A stretch of DNA of 64,000 nt, taken from positions 1 through 64,000 of the IMG/VR virus record IMGVR_UViG_3300023184_000093; one strand, 5' to 3'. The stretch's first letter is position 1. Every line of letters begins with the position of its first letter. This document shows, in pieces, positions 49,581-56,348 of the stretch. The notes below the pieces were generated by a model. The model was not told where the DNA came from. It made no database searches and saw only the letters and a program-made list of their open reading frames with translations. The translations under genes and the position numbers were made by a program. The DNA comes from a virus.

Positions 49581-49629
49581 ACTAGCAAGAGTAGGATGCG
49601 GATTAGCAGGACTCCCTTACCCACCTTAG
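49489..49629 (+). CDS. Possible 46-aa amphipathic micro-ORF
   Basis: Encodes MKLQTIQMNIQSIQKMMAQ followed by an amphipathic helix (VQEILTALYEALARVGCGLAGL) and PYPP. It is in the +1 frame relative to the 31-aa ORF, whose start overlaps (ATGAATG). Either, both or neither may be expressed. I cannot assign a family. Confidence 0.3.
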   Translation: MKLQTIQMNIQSIQKMMAQIVQEILTALYEALARVGCGLAGLPYPP

Positions 49630-49721
49630 GGCACGTTAGTCGTCACGGTTATAGGCGTCCGCGCAATTGAACTTCCAGGCGTACTTGGAGCCAGATAAAG
49701 TAACTGGCACTAAATAATACT
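49630..49721 (+). other. Non-coding gap before metallopeptidase gene
   Basis: About 90 bp, slightly less AT-rich than the surroundings. I see no ORF, tRNA or terminator. A CTAAATA variant of the late motif (49710-49716) lies only 5 bp before the next ATG, too close to be convincing. Confidence 0.4.
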
Positions 49722-50126
49722 ATGAAGATTACTGAGTTACTAGTTGAAGGTAGAGAATCTCGAGCAACATTTGTTGACATGTTCAAGAAGTTTCTTCCCT
49801 TGGCTATGGAAATATTAGAAATAGATAGACTACCTAAAATGAACTTTGAATCTGAAATAGATTCAGGTGGCCAGCCAAGTTTTGGTATGTATGTCAATGA
49901 TGAAAAAACCCTACATGTTGCTATTCTAAATCGTCATCCAGTAGATATTTTACGTACAGTAGCACATGAATTAGTTCATTTTAGACAAGATATGCGTAAT
50001 GAACTTAATGATAATAGTGGTGAGACAGGATCACCTGAAGAAAATCAAGCACACGAGATTGCCGGTGTTATTATGCGTCACTTCAATAAACAACATCCGC
50101 AATTCTTACGTAGCCAGCCAATCTAA
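49722..50126 (+). CDS. Small HExxH metallopeptidase-like protein
   Basis: 134 aa. Opens MKITELLVEG. The core VAHELVHFRQDM gives HExxH (His82, Glu83, His86), and a downstream EENQAHEIAG (about 106-114) offers the third zinc ligand, as in SprT/gluzincin-like folds. I recall such short proteins in T4-like cyanophages next to structural genes; the substrate is unknown (capsid maturation or host protein cleavage are possibilities). No signal peptide. It ends just before a minus-strand terminator. Confidence 0.7.
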   Translation: MKITELLVEGRESRATFVDMFKKFLPLAMEILEIDRLPKMNFESEIDSGGQPSFGMYVNDEKTLHVAILNRHPVDILRTVAHELVHFRQDMRNELNDNSGETGSPEENQAHEIAGVIMRHFNKQHPQFLRSQPI

Positions 50127-50132
50127 ACGGTC

Positions 50133-50163
50133 GTAAAAAAGCCCCGATCTAATGCCGGGGCTT
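50133..50163 (-). terminator. Rho-independent terminator of the minus-strand operon
   Basis: AAGCCCCG (50139-50146) pairs with CGGGGCTT (50156-50163). On the minus strand the stem is followed by a run of seven T, so it ends transcription coming from 51228. On the plus strand there is no T-run, so it would be a weak terminator for the metallopeptidase gene. Confidence 0.8.
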
Positions 50164-50193
50164 CTGGACTACGTCCTATATATTTTTATTATA

Positions 50194-50469
50194 TTATTTT
50201 TTAGATGCAGTAGTACTACTAGCATTAACAAATGAATACATTTTTTCTGCTGTCTCTAGAACTTTATCTAGTCCTGGAAAAGTTGGCATTGCCACTGTAC
50301 TAACGATTTGACCAGTCTTCTCGTCACGAGTAGCAGTCATTTCCCATCCTTGGAATTTAGCATGGAAATCGTCTTGTACTAGACTTTTAGCCATTCCGAG
50401 AATGTCTGTACGGATTTCGTAACCGTTCTTGTTGAATTTTACTTCAGGTGCTTTAATTGTGTTTGACAT
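50194..50469 (-). CDS. Conserved T4-like cyanophage-type protein, unknown function
   Basis: 91 aa. The sequence (TIKAPEVKFNKNGYEIRTDILGMAK, FQGWEMTATRDEKTGQIVSTVAMPTFPGLDKVLETAEKMYSFVN, in two conserved blocks) is familiar from marine T4-like phages. It has no known function. Mixed alpha/beta, soluble, Ser/Thr/Lys-rich tail. RBS AAGGAG. Last gene of the minus-strand operon. Confidence 0.7.
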   Translation of the reverse strand: MSNTIKAPEVKFNKNGYEIRTDILGMAKSLVQDDFHAKFQGWEMTATRDEKTGQIVSTVAMPTFPGLDKVLETAEKMYSFVNASSTTASKK

Positions 50470-50494
50470 AATTTTCTCCTTGTGTGTGTATGTC

Positions 50495-50776
50495 TTAGGC
50501 AGTAGCCCTCTTGCTACGTGTAGCCTTAGCCTCGGCTACTTCTTCATTCTTAGGAAACAACTTGTCAGAGATTGAATCCATGGAATATTTTGCGAGTTCA
50601 GTAAAGTTGTGTGCCAACATTTTAGCAAACTGTGTCTGAGCATCGATGTATTCGTGTGCTGCCTTGTTCAGTGTGGGATCAGTAATGATCTTGTCTGTTA
50701 GGCCTCGCTTGGTTTCTTGGAACGCTTCGATATGTGCGTCAAGTGTTAGATATGGTGCGAACATTTTATTAAACAT
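50495..50776 (-). CDS. Helical, phasin-like small protein
   Basis: 93 aa. Mostly alpha-helical (TLDAHIEAFQETKRGLTD, AAHEYIDAQTQFAKMLAHNF, ELAKYSMDSISDKLF) with a basic Ala/Lys/Arg tail (AKATRSKRATA). The helix pattern and YIDAQTQFAK segment resemble phasin-family proteins, which coat polyhydroxyalkanoate granules or act as scaffolds, but the resemblance is weak. RBS AAGGA. Together with the downstream gene it forms a pair that I recall in similar phages. Confidence 0.6.
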   Translation of the reverse strand: MFNKMFAPYLTLDAHIEAFQETKRGLTDKIITDPTLNKAAHEYIDAQTQFAKMLAHNFTELAKYSMDSISDKLFPKNEEVAEAKATRSKRATA

Positions 50777-50825
50777 TTTTATTTCCTTGTGTATGTGTCT
50801 AGCAGTAATTGTACTGCATTGTTAT

Positions 50826-50918
50826 TTATATTACAATTGTTATGAGTGTTTTAGTTTTAAAACGCTCAGGATAATTTAACCGTTCCCACTCCTCATCGGA
50901 GACAGGCCACCAGTACAT
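50826..50918 (-). CDS. 30-aa micro-protein
   Basis: Starts MYWWPVSDEEWERLNYPERF and ends TLITIVI. Its ATG shares one base with the stop of the preceding gene (TAATG), a typical coupling arrangement that supports real translation. Too short for a family assignment; aromatic and acidic N-terminal half, hydrophobic C-terminus. Confidence 0.45.
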   Translation of the reverse strand: MYWWPVSDEEWERLNYPERFKTKTLITIVI

Positions 50919-51052
50919 TAGATCCAGCCCTTAAATTCTTCCATCATAATACGCTTGGCACCGGCATGATCACCACGCTGTGCTAGATGTGTAGCAGCAC
51001 GGGCCTTGCCCATGTCACCTAAAAAGTTATAGATTGATTTTATGATTTTCAT
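50918..51052 (-). CDS. 44-aa small protein (MKIIKSIYNFL type)
   Basis: Reads MKIIKSIYNFLGDMGKARAA, then THLAQRGDHAGAKRIMMEEF and ends KGWI. This short basic helical type occurs in many phages and proteobacteria. It starts 2 bp after the previous stop, with RBS AAGGA inside the upstream gene. Function unknown. Confidence 0.65.
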   Translation of the reverse strand: MKIIKSIYNFLGDMGKARAATHLAQRGDHAGAKRIMMEEFKGWI

Positions 51053-51054
51053 GA

Positions 51055-51228
51055 TTACCAGTTCCTTCCTGCTTGTTGCATGTCAAATTGACGAGTAAGA
51101 CGATCCACATCACATGCATTTTGTGGTGCATGACACATAATGTATGCTTCTAATGCTGATCCGTAAGTTTGTGGCTTATTAAAATTCTGAAACATCTTGT
51201 GGAAGTATTCAGCTAGTTGGGTTAACAT
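51055..51228 (-). CDS. 57-aa small protein, DUF3563-like
   Basis: Reads MLTQLAEYFHKMFQNF ... SALEAYIMCHAPQNACDVDRL and ends QAGRNW. The pattern of a short N-terminal helix, then EAYI...AxDVxxLxRQFDM resembles DUF3563-type proteins. RBS GGAG precedes the ATG. It is the first gene of a five-gene minus-strand operon running to the terminator at 50139. Confidence 0.65.
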   Translation of the reverse strand: MLTQLAEYFHKMFQNFNKPQTYGSALEAYIMCHAPQNACDVDRLTRQFDMQQAGRNW

Positions 51229-51288
51229 ATTTTTCTCCTGTTGTTAAAATATTGTAGCGACTCAGTAGTTCTACTAATATACTTATCT

Positions 51289-51317
51289 ATTTTATGCTGC
51301 AACCGCACAATTTACAA
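51289..51317 (-). promoter_or_regulatory. Sigma70-type promoter of the minus-strand operon
   Basis: On the minus strand TTGTAA, 17-bp spacer, TAAAAT, about 60 bp upstream of the 57-aa gene. No ATAAATA motif is nearby, so these genes are probably early. Confidence 0.55.
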
Positions 51318-51379
51318 GTCTTTATTTTTCCAAACATCTATGTTACAATCTACTAAATATCAATAACAAGGATAACATC

Positions 51380-51679
51380 TTGAAAAAAGCAACTCGTAGT
51401 CTATTAGAAGAACTTAATTCCATATCGGAAAAGAAAAACAGTGAAGCCATAATTGAAGCTAGGGCTACACATGTTATTGACAGTGCAATCAATCTATTAG
51501 CACTTATTAAGGAAAACTTCTCCACAGAAGATGCTTATGAATTAGAACGTAGACTAATTAATAGCATTAAAGGCGGTGATCCTGCCAAATTTACCCGTAG
51601 TATACGTAGGTTAAGAGATAACAAAGAAACCGCTAAACATTTAATTGTTATAGAAGGTGATGTTAAAAACGACGATTAA
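51380..51679 (+). CDS. Conserved small helical protein with TTG start
   Basis: 99 aa, read from a TTG codon at 51380 (RBS AAGGA 8 nt upstream), giving MKKATRSLLEELNSISEKKN. I recall proteins of this kind (..RATHVIDSAINLL.., LERRLINSIKGGDPAKFTRSIRRL) in marine T4-like phages. All-helical, highly charged. No in-frame ATG lies near the conserved start, so TTG is probably genuine and may keep expression low. A TACTAAATA motif (51351-51359) or a TACAAT -10-like box (51344-51349) could drive it. Function unknown. Confidence 0.65.
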   Translation: MKKATRSLLEELNSISEKKNSEAIIEARATHVIDSAINLLALIKENFSTEDAYELERRLINSIKGGDPAKFTRSIRRLRDNKETAKHLIVIEGDVKNDD

Positions 51680-51709
51680 TAAACCATTTGGTTAATTTTT
51701 TTCTAATTG

Positions 51710-51718
51710 AGATAAATA
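51710..51718 (+). promoter_or_regulatory. Putative T4-type late promoter
   Basis: AGATAAATA, 51 bp before the 133-aa gene. The leader between them contains a short GAGTTCC...GGAGCTC inverted repeat. Confidence 0.5.
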
Positions 51719-51769
51719 AAAACATAAAGAGTTCCATGGGGGAGCTCAAACAAATTAGGAGATTTTAAA

Positions 51770-52171
51770 ATGGCAACAATTAATAGAGTTCACGGCCAAA
51801 CTAGTGCCGGAGCATTTTTTGGTTATACACCAATGGCAGTTAGAGTTAATTACTCTGGTAAATTTACAGCTGATAGCGTTAACGGTACAACAGGCGCAAT
51901 TACAGACGGTGGTTATACAATTGCACGTAGAGTAATTCAAACATTTGGTAGCATTGTATGGTTAGGTGCTCGTACTGATGACGACTACATTTTTGTAATC
52001 GTTGATCAACCAACTTTCAACACAGGTGATGGTACTGGTGGTCAAGGTGCAACAACTGGCTTTGGTGCTTTAAAAACAGCATTGCAAGCAGCATTAGGCG
52101 GAACTACTTCCTCATACACAACTGTATCTGGAACATCTATCACCAATCAAGGTGCATTCACATTAGCTTAA
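51770..52171 (+). CDS. Small virion-type protein, hypothetical
   Basis: 133 aa, RBS AGGAG. Starts MATINRVHGQTSAGAFFGYTP; Gly/Thr/Ala-rich and beta-predicted, with no charged clusters. I recall proteins beginning MATINRVHGQT in T4-like cyanophages. It forms a single-gene transcription unit between a late promoter and a strong terminator, which suggests high late expression, as for a capsid decoration or tail protein. Confidence 0.65.
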   Translation: MATINRVHGQTSAGAFFGYTPMAVRVNYSGKFTADSVNGTTGAITDGGYTIARRVIQTFGSIVWLGARTDDDYIFVIVDQPTFNTGDGTGGQGATTGFGALKTALQAALGGTTSSYTTVSGTSITNQGAFTLA

Positions 52172-52190
52172 TATCTAATTAAGTGAGAAG

Positions 52191-52219
52191 AAAGGGAGTT
52201 TCGAACTCCCTTTTTCTTT
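52191..52219 (+). terminator. Rho-independent terminator
   Basis: AAAGGGAGTT (52191-52200), loop TCG, AACTCCCTTT (52204-52213), then TTCTTT. Ten perfect pairs and a T-rich tail. Confidence 0.9.
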
Positions 52220-52228
52220 GAGTAAATT

Positions 52229-52237
52229 TACTAAATA
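52229..52237 (+). promoter_or_regulatory. Possible late promoter (CTAAATA variant)
   Basis: TACTAAATA, 21 bp before the next ATG and just after a terminator, so some promoter is required here. Confidence 0.4.
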
Positions 52238-52258
52238 TAAACATTGAGGAGATAGAAA

Positions 52259-52672
52259 ATGGTAGGAATAACAAAAACACATGAGACATTAGTTGCACCA
52301 GCGTATAAGAATGGTGTAACATTACAATTTGTAACTATCTCATTTCCAAATGTAGATTTAACAGCAAAATTAGGAAGAGTAAACGGTGTACAAAGCCCAG
52401 TGGTGCAAGCACTAGATGCTATTGCTCAACTAGCCAGTATTGAAATTATTGGTACTCCAAGATATGCTACTACTACAACATTGAGTATTGCTTGTGCAGC
52501 ATTAGGTGGTGCATTTGGTACAGCAGACTATGATGGTGATCATGATGTTGAAACATTTTCGGTTGCTTGCCAACAAGCAATAGTTGCAATTGCTACTAGC
52601 ACAGGATCGTTACAAGGGTATGATAATACTAATACTACAGTAGCAGCAGAAATACGCGGTGTTGCTCTTTAA
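52259..52672 (+). CDS. Small virion-type protein, hypothetical
   Basis: 137 aa, RBS GAGGAG. Ala/Thr/Val-rich, no cysteine cluster, with segments LQFVTISFPNVDLTAKLGRV, VVQALDAIAQLASIEIIGT and LSIACAALGGAFG. Like the gene before it, it sits alone between a promoter motif and a strong terminator, a layout expected for an abundant late structural protein. No family recognised. Confidence 0.6.
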   Translation: MVGITKTHETLVAPAYKNGVTLQFVTISFPNVDLTAKLGRVNGVQSPVVQALDAIAQLASIEIIGTPRYATTTTLSIACAALGGAFGTADYDGDHDVETFSVACQQAIVAIATSTGSLQGYDNTNTTVAAEIRGVAL

Positions 52673-52690
52673 AATTAATTAAAGAATAAA

Positions 52691-52718
52691 GAAGGAAGTT
52701 TTTTAACTTCCTTTTTTT
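52691..52718 (+). terminator. Rho-independent terminator
   Basis: AAGGAAGTT (52692-52700), loop TTTT, AACTTCCTT (52705-52713), then a T-run. Confidence 0.9.
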
Positions 52719-52721
52719 ACG

Positions 52722-52730
52722 ACATAAATA
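52722..52730 (+). promoter_or_regulatory. Putative T4-type late promoter
   Basis: ACATAAATA directly after the terminator, 17 bp before the next ATG. Confidence 0.55.
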
Positions 52731-52747
52731 TATTATATAGGTATATT

Positions 52748-53173
52748 ATGCAAACCATTGAAATAAAAACTTTAATAGATATAACAAACACCAATGTGTC
52801 TCGTCCCAACCAAGGCACACAACTTGAAATGGATCAACATAGAAACTTTACAACACTAAAACAATGTGCAGAACTTAGATCAATTATTTCTTATGATTTT
52901 TCACCTGAGCTGCAAGTAATAGATGTTAAAGATTTAGGATTTGGTTCTAAGTATAAAGGCAAACATGCTGTGTGGACTTTTAGATTTAGTCCTGATAGAT
53001 CAGGAGCCTATGCTAACGATGATAATGATATAGGATGTTTACTTGAAGATGTACATGGAGTTCCGGTTGTTGAAAAGTTAACTGAAACGATAAATATCGA
53101 GAAGGCCATTTTCGAACTAATAGATGCGTCTTCCAAGAATACAGTCATCAAGGCAATTAAAGGCACAATTTAG
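52748..53173 (+). CDS. Conserved T4-like cyanophage protein, unknown function
   Basis: 141 aa. The blocks IEIKTLIDITNTNVSRPNQG, VIDVKDLGFGSKYKGKHAVW and LLEDVHGVPVVEKLTETINI are ones I recognise in marine T4-like phages, in genes near the structural cluster. No enzymatic motif; mixed alpha/beta; no signal peptide. First gene of a co-directional run that continues to 56310. Confidence 0.7.
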   Translation: MQTIEIKTLIDITNTNVSRPNQGTQLEMDQHRNFTTLKQCAELRSIISYDFSPELQVIDVKDLGFGSKYKGKHAVWTFRFSPDRSGAYANDDNDIGCLLEDVHGVPVVEKLTETINIEKAIFELIDASSKNTVIKAIKGTI

Positions 53174-53216
53174 GCAATAAGTTGGAAATTCGTAAACCCT
53201 AAAGGAGAGTCCAGAG

Positions 53217-53537
53217 ATGGCCCGTGAAGCACTTGCTACCGTTCCCGAACGTGTTAGCGTATTAGAAACAAAAGTAGATAATATTGAAGAAAAGATTGAT
53301 GATCTTAAAGTAGATGTCAAGGAAATGCACGATTGTCTTGATAAGACACGTGATAGTATTATGGAACAACTTTCTGTAATGCATAAGGCCAATGTCGATC
53401 AACATAGTGATATGGCTGGTAAGATTAAAGCCCTTGAACAATTTAAAACAAAATGGGTTTATCTTAGTGCAGGAGCATTAGCAGCAGTAGGATGGATTAC
53501 AGGACATGCTGAAACATTACTAGGCATTTTAAAATAA
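53217..53537 (+). CDS. Coiled-coil membrane-anchored protein (XhlA-like)
   Basis: 106 aa, RBS GGAGAG. Residues about 10-75 form a heptad-rich coiled coil (VSVLETKVDNIEEKIDDLKVD) and residues about 80-104 a single membrane segment (WVYLSAGALAAVGWITG). This is the layout of XhlA/hemolysin-type and holin-associated phage proteins. It could help membrane disruption or anchor a complex at the inner membrane. No separate holin or endolysin was seen in the window. Confidence 0.6.
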   Translation: MAREALATVPERVSVLETKVDNIEEKIDDLKVDVKEMHDCLDKTRDSIMEQLSVMHKANVDQHSDMAGKIKALEQFKTKWVYLSAGALAAVGWITGHAETLLGILK

Positions 53538-53538
53538 T

Positions 53539-53901
53539 ATGCGTATATTGGAATTATTAGAAGCGGTACCAGTTGGGTCGAGTACACAACCAGCACCAGC
53601 ACCTGGAACAACTCCGCCAGCCGCACCTGCACCTGGAACACCACCAGCTACACCAGCACCTGGAGTACCTCCTACAGCACCAGCAACTGGAGCACCTCCG
53701 CCAGCCGCACCTGCACCTGGAACACCACCAGCTGCACCAGCAACTGGAGCACCTCCTACAGCACCTGCACCTAATCCTGCACTACAGCAAGGTATGAAAG
53801 ATACCATGACAGATCTTGACAAAATTGCAGCACAGATTGTAGCACTCAAACAACAACAACAGCAGATGCAGCAGCAAATGCAACAACCACCAAAAGTATG
53901 A
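53539..53901 (+). CDS. Proline/alanine-rich linker protein
   Basis: 120 aa. Starts [13 protein letters not shown], then about 65 residues of Pro-Ala-Gly repeats ([16 protein letters not shown]) encoded by tandem 21-45-bp DNA repeats, followed by a helix ([19 protein letters not shown]) and a Gln/Met-rich tail ([12 protein letters not shown]). Likely an extended spacer with a C-terminal coiled coil. Overlaps the next gene by 4 bp (ATGA). Function unknown. Confidence 0.55.
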   Translation: MRILELLEAVPVGSSTQPAPAPGTTPPAAPAPGTPPATPAPGVPPTAPATGAPPPAAPAPGTPPAAPATGAPPTAPAPNPALQQGMKDTMTDLDKIAAQIVALKQQQQQMQQQMQQPPKV

Positions 53902-54110
53902 AAATAGGTCAGTTATTATCAGGGATGCACATTGTTCTCACCAATGAAGAACAATCTTTTGTCCATAGACATAAAGATAATGTATCTATTACCAGTTTGG
54001 ATGAGCACGATTTATGGCTTGCTCAAAACCTTGTCCGCAAGGGAATTTACTCGATAAGTAAAGATAACCGAACAATGGTAAAAAAATTAGATGAAACAAC
54101 AACTACCTAA
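53898..54110 (+). CDS. Conserved 70-aa T4-like phage protein
   Basis: 70 aa, starts in the stop of the preceding gene and overlaps the following one by 20 bp. Reads [20 protein letters not shown]..., with a LDEHDLWLAQNLVRKGIYSI block that looks like a small winged-helix-type fold. I recall this sequence pattern in cyanophage genomes. Function unknown; translationally coupled to its neighbours. Confidence 0.65.
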   Translation: MKIGQLLSGMHIVLTNEEQSFVHRHKDNVSITSLDEHDLWLAQNLVRKGIYSISKDNRTMVKKLDETTTT

Positions 54111-54564
54111 TGATGTTTATTCTGCAATAGAAAAACTCAGCAAAGACGCTAAATCAAAATTATTACAGCAAGGTGTAGTAGTGCCTATAAGAGGCAAAGA
54201 TGGTGTCATTAATGTAGGAAACTACGCAATTAAACGAAAAAAAGATGGGTTTTATTGCATTTTAGACTTTGAAAAAGAAGTAATTCTAGATAGAATTAAT
54301 CTTCCACAAACAGCAGCAGTAATAGCTAATAGACTAGCATTAGGCAAATATATTGATGATGTGGTTGTTGATGCTGATACAGGCTACGGATATTCATTGT
54401 TTAATGAAGAACTACATACTAAATTAGCTGACAAGAATATAAAAACTAAGATGATAGATCGTGCTGATGTTATGTATACTAAAGCTAAAATAGATAGGTA
54501 TAAGAAGGAACAACACCTGAAAACCGTAATGAGAAGTTTTAATAAACTTATGCAATTTAGCTAA
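54091..54564 (+). CDS. Conserved phage protein, unknown function
   Basis: 157 aa, alpha/beta, lysine-rich. Contains GKDGVINVGNYAIKRKKDGFY, DRINLPQTAAVIANRLALGKY and a C-terminal helix (DRADVMYTKAKIDRYKKEQ). No signal peptide or catalytic motif. Its 20-bp overlap with the preceding gene suggests coupling. I recall similar genes in the same position in marine T4-like phages, perhaps in virion assembly. Confidence 0.6.
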   Translation: MKQQLPNDVYSAIEKLSKDAKSKLLQQGVVVPIRGKDGVINVGNYAIKRKKDGFYCILDFEKEVILDRINLPQTAAVIANRLALGKYIDDVVVDADTGYGYSLFNEELHTKLADKNIKTKMIDRADVMYTKAKIDRYKKEQHLKTVMRSFNKLMQFS

Positions 54565-54567
54565 ATA
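54559..54567 (+). promoter_or_regulatory. Possible late promoter (CTAAATA variant)
   Basis: AGCTAAATA over the stop codon, 27 bp before the next ATG. Confidence 0.35.
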
Positions 54568-54594
54568 ATATTATCAATCTTTCCGGGATTAACT

Positions 54595-55953
54595 ATGAAA
54601 ACAAGTGATTTTAACTCTCCGCTAACAAGTGCCAAACTAAACGAAAACATGAACAAGATGTTCGGTGTACGAGTTAAGTTGGAAAACTATTCAAGAGAAC
54701 AGCTAGAAGATATGCGTAACAAATTACGCACCCGCGTTTTCCAACAAGAGGGTTCAGCAGGCATTAATGATTTGCTAACCAACGAAACATATCAAAAAGA
54801 CAAGGCCATGTTGGACTTGCTAAACACAAGGATTAAAGAAATGCTAGGCGAAGACATCAAAAAACTACGTGACAAAATGGATCAATTAAGCGAAGCTAAA
54901 AAAGGATCCAAGGGTACAATGGCTAACAAAGACTACGACAACGACGGCAGAATTGAAACAGGTAAAGCTGAAGTCATGGGTAGCCGTATGAAGGCTGCTG
55001 CTAAGGCCGGCAAACCATTCAAGGAAGCACAGGGGGACGATGCAAAAGCTCGTGTTGCTCAACAGCAGGCAGATCGAGATGATCCAATGAGCCCTAACTT
55101 TAAAGATACCAACAAAAAACCTAGTAGTGTTCGCCGAGTCCAAGGTACAAGCTATGGTAATCAAGCTCAAGAGAAAGAGAAAGACAAAGAGCTTGAAGAA
55201 GGCAAATCATGTTCAAAAGGTCATACTAAAATGACCAAAGGATGTAAAGAGTGTGCTGGTATGTATGAAGCCAAGAAATCTAAGCCAGATACAAATAACA
55301 ACAACATCCCTGACTATGCTGAAGATGGTAAAGGGCCAAACGATACAAAGAAAAAAGGTGCAGCACCTAAGAAAGGTGTAAACCCTTTTGCTAAAAAGAA
55401 AGTTAAAGAAGCCTTTAATTCCTTTAAGCACAACGTTCAATTTGTTAATGAAAGTTTAGGCTATCTATTACAAGAAGATGAAGAAGGTAAGGCTAAGGCC
55501 ATTACCGCAGCAGGTGATATGGTCAATGACTTTACCAGTTGGATGCAACGTGTTGGCCAATATCAAACTAAAACTATGATTGAATTAGCGGATGCTATCA
55601 AAGCAGACTTTGGAGCACAAGAAGCAGAAGCATTCAAAGCCACAGTTGGACCAGCATTGTCTGCTACACTTGAGACACTAACTCAACAACGTGAAGCAGT
55701 AAGTGCAGCAGTAGCAACATTGGCAGGCGAAGCTACACCTGACGCAGCAATGGGCATGGAACCAGAAATGCCTCCAGAGCCGGGTATGGATATCGGTGCT
55801 CCTGATGCAATGAATCCAGAACCAGCCGGTGATGAATTTGGTGGAGCGGATGCAGCAGCAGGTGCAGGAACAACCGGACGTGAAATGCGTGAAAGCAAGT
55901 TTGCTCGCAAATTGGCCGAATCACATAACATCATGGCTTCATTGGCAAAGTAA
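54595..55953 (+). CDS. Large acidic/basic structural protein with zinc-knuckle-like motif
   Basis: 452 aa. N-terminal helical coiled region (1-100), then a low-complexity charged linker (about 100-280) containing DYDNDGRIETGKAE (EF-hand-like), CSKGH...GCKEC (about 205-222, possible zinc knuckle) and NNNNIPDYAEDGKGPND. A helical part follows (about 285-385), then a Met/Pro/Ala-rich acidic stretch (MGMEPEMPPEPGMD) and a terminal helix ending FARKLAESHNIMASLAK. I recall such proteins in cyanophage structural clusters. A scaffold or core-like role is possible but unproven. Confidence 0.6.
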   Translation: MKTSDFNSPLTSAKLNENMNKMFGVRVKLENYSREQLEDMRNKLRTRVFQQEGSAGINDLLTNETYQKDKAMLDLLNTRIKEMLGEDIKKLRDKMDQLSEAKKGSKGTMANKDYDNDGRIETGKAEVMGSRMKAAAKAGKPFKEAQGDDAKARVAQQQADRDDPMSPNFKDTNKKPSSVRRVQGTSYGNQAQEKEKDKELEEGKSCSKGHTKMTKGCKECAGMYEAKKSKPDTNNNNIPDYAEDGKGPNDTKKKGAAPKKGVNPFAKKKVKEAFNSFKHNVQFVNESLGYLLQEDEEGKAKAITAAGDMVNDFTSWMQRVGQYQTKTMIELADAIKADFGAQEAEAFKATVGPALSATLETLTQQREAVSAAVATLAGEATPDAAMGMEPEMPPEPGMDIGAPDAMNPEPAGDEFGGADAAAGAGTTGREMRESKFARKLAESHNIMASLAK

Positions 55954-56310
55954 ATGAAATTATTTGAAGTAGATCTTGGATCCGCAAGCGACATTCTGAG
56001 GATTCTACAAAGTAACGCTAACAAGCCAGGTTCTGCAGGAACAGGTCGGTCTTTGACTGTGCCTTTTACTGCAATGATTAATCTGTTAGATCGATTTGAT
56101 TTGGGTATTAGTACCATAGACGGTATACGTAAATGGGTCGAAACAGTTCCTGGCGCTAAAGCAGTTATTGACAGTGTGTTGGATGACGGATCTGTTATAG
56201 TTAAAACCGCAGCACAAAATCCCAATAAAGATAAAGCACAACAAGCAGGCGGTGCAAGTCCTGCAATTGATGCCATGGCATCTAAAAATGCCAAAACTAT
56301 AACCAAATAG
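55954..56310 (+). CDS. Small phage protein, unknown function
   Basis: 118 aa, starting directly after the upstream stop. Opens MKLFEVDLGSASDILRILQ; the middle (VPFTAMINLLDRFDLGISTIDGIRKWVE) is helical, followed by VIDSVLDDGSVIVKT and a polar tail. No family recognised. Last gene of the run before a sigma70-type promoter. Confidence 0.6.
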   Translation: MKLFEVDLGSASDILRILQSNANKPGSAGTGRSLTVPFTAMINLLDRFDLGISTIDGIRKWVETVPGAKAVIDSVLDDGSVIVKTAAQNPNKDKAQQAGGASPAIDAMASKNAKTITK

Positions 56311-56339
56311 TTGCTATACTGATTGTCAAGTGTTATAAT
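56311..56339 (+). promoter_or_regulatory. Sigma70-type promoter before the exonuclease
   Basis: TTGCTA (56311-56316), 17-bp spacer, TATAAT (56334-56339). Only 9 bp separate the -10 box from the ATG, so the mRNA would be leaderless, as at 44502. Confidence 0.65.
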
Positions 56340-56348
56340 TAACACTAT

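Noticed and set aside
49581-49721. tRNA gene in the less AT-rich gap
   Set aside because: No T-loop GGTTCRA pattern and no 7-bp acceptor stem could be formed.
50646-50879. 77-aa plus-strand ORF
   Set aside because: Antisense to two minus-strand genes with good RBSs; composition is Cys/Leu-rich shadow type.
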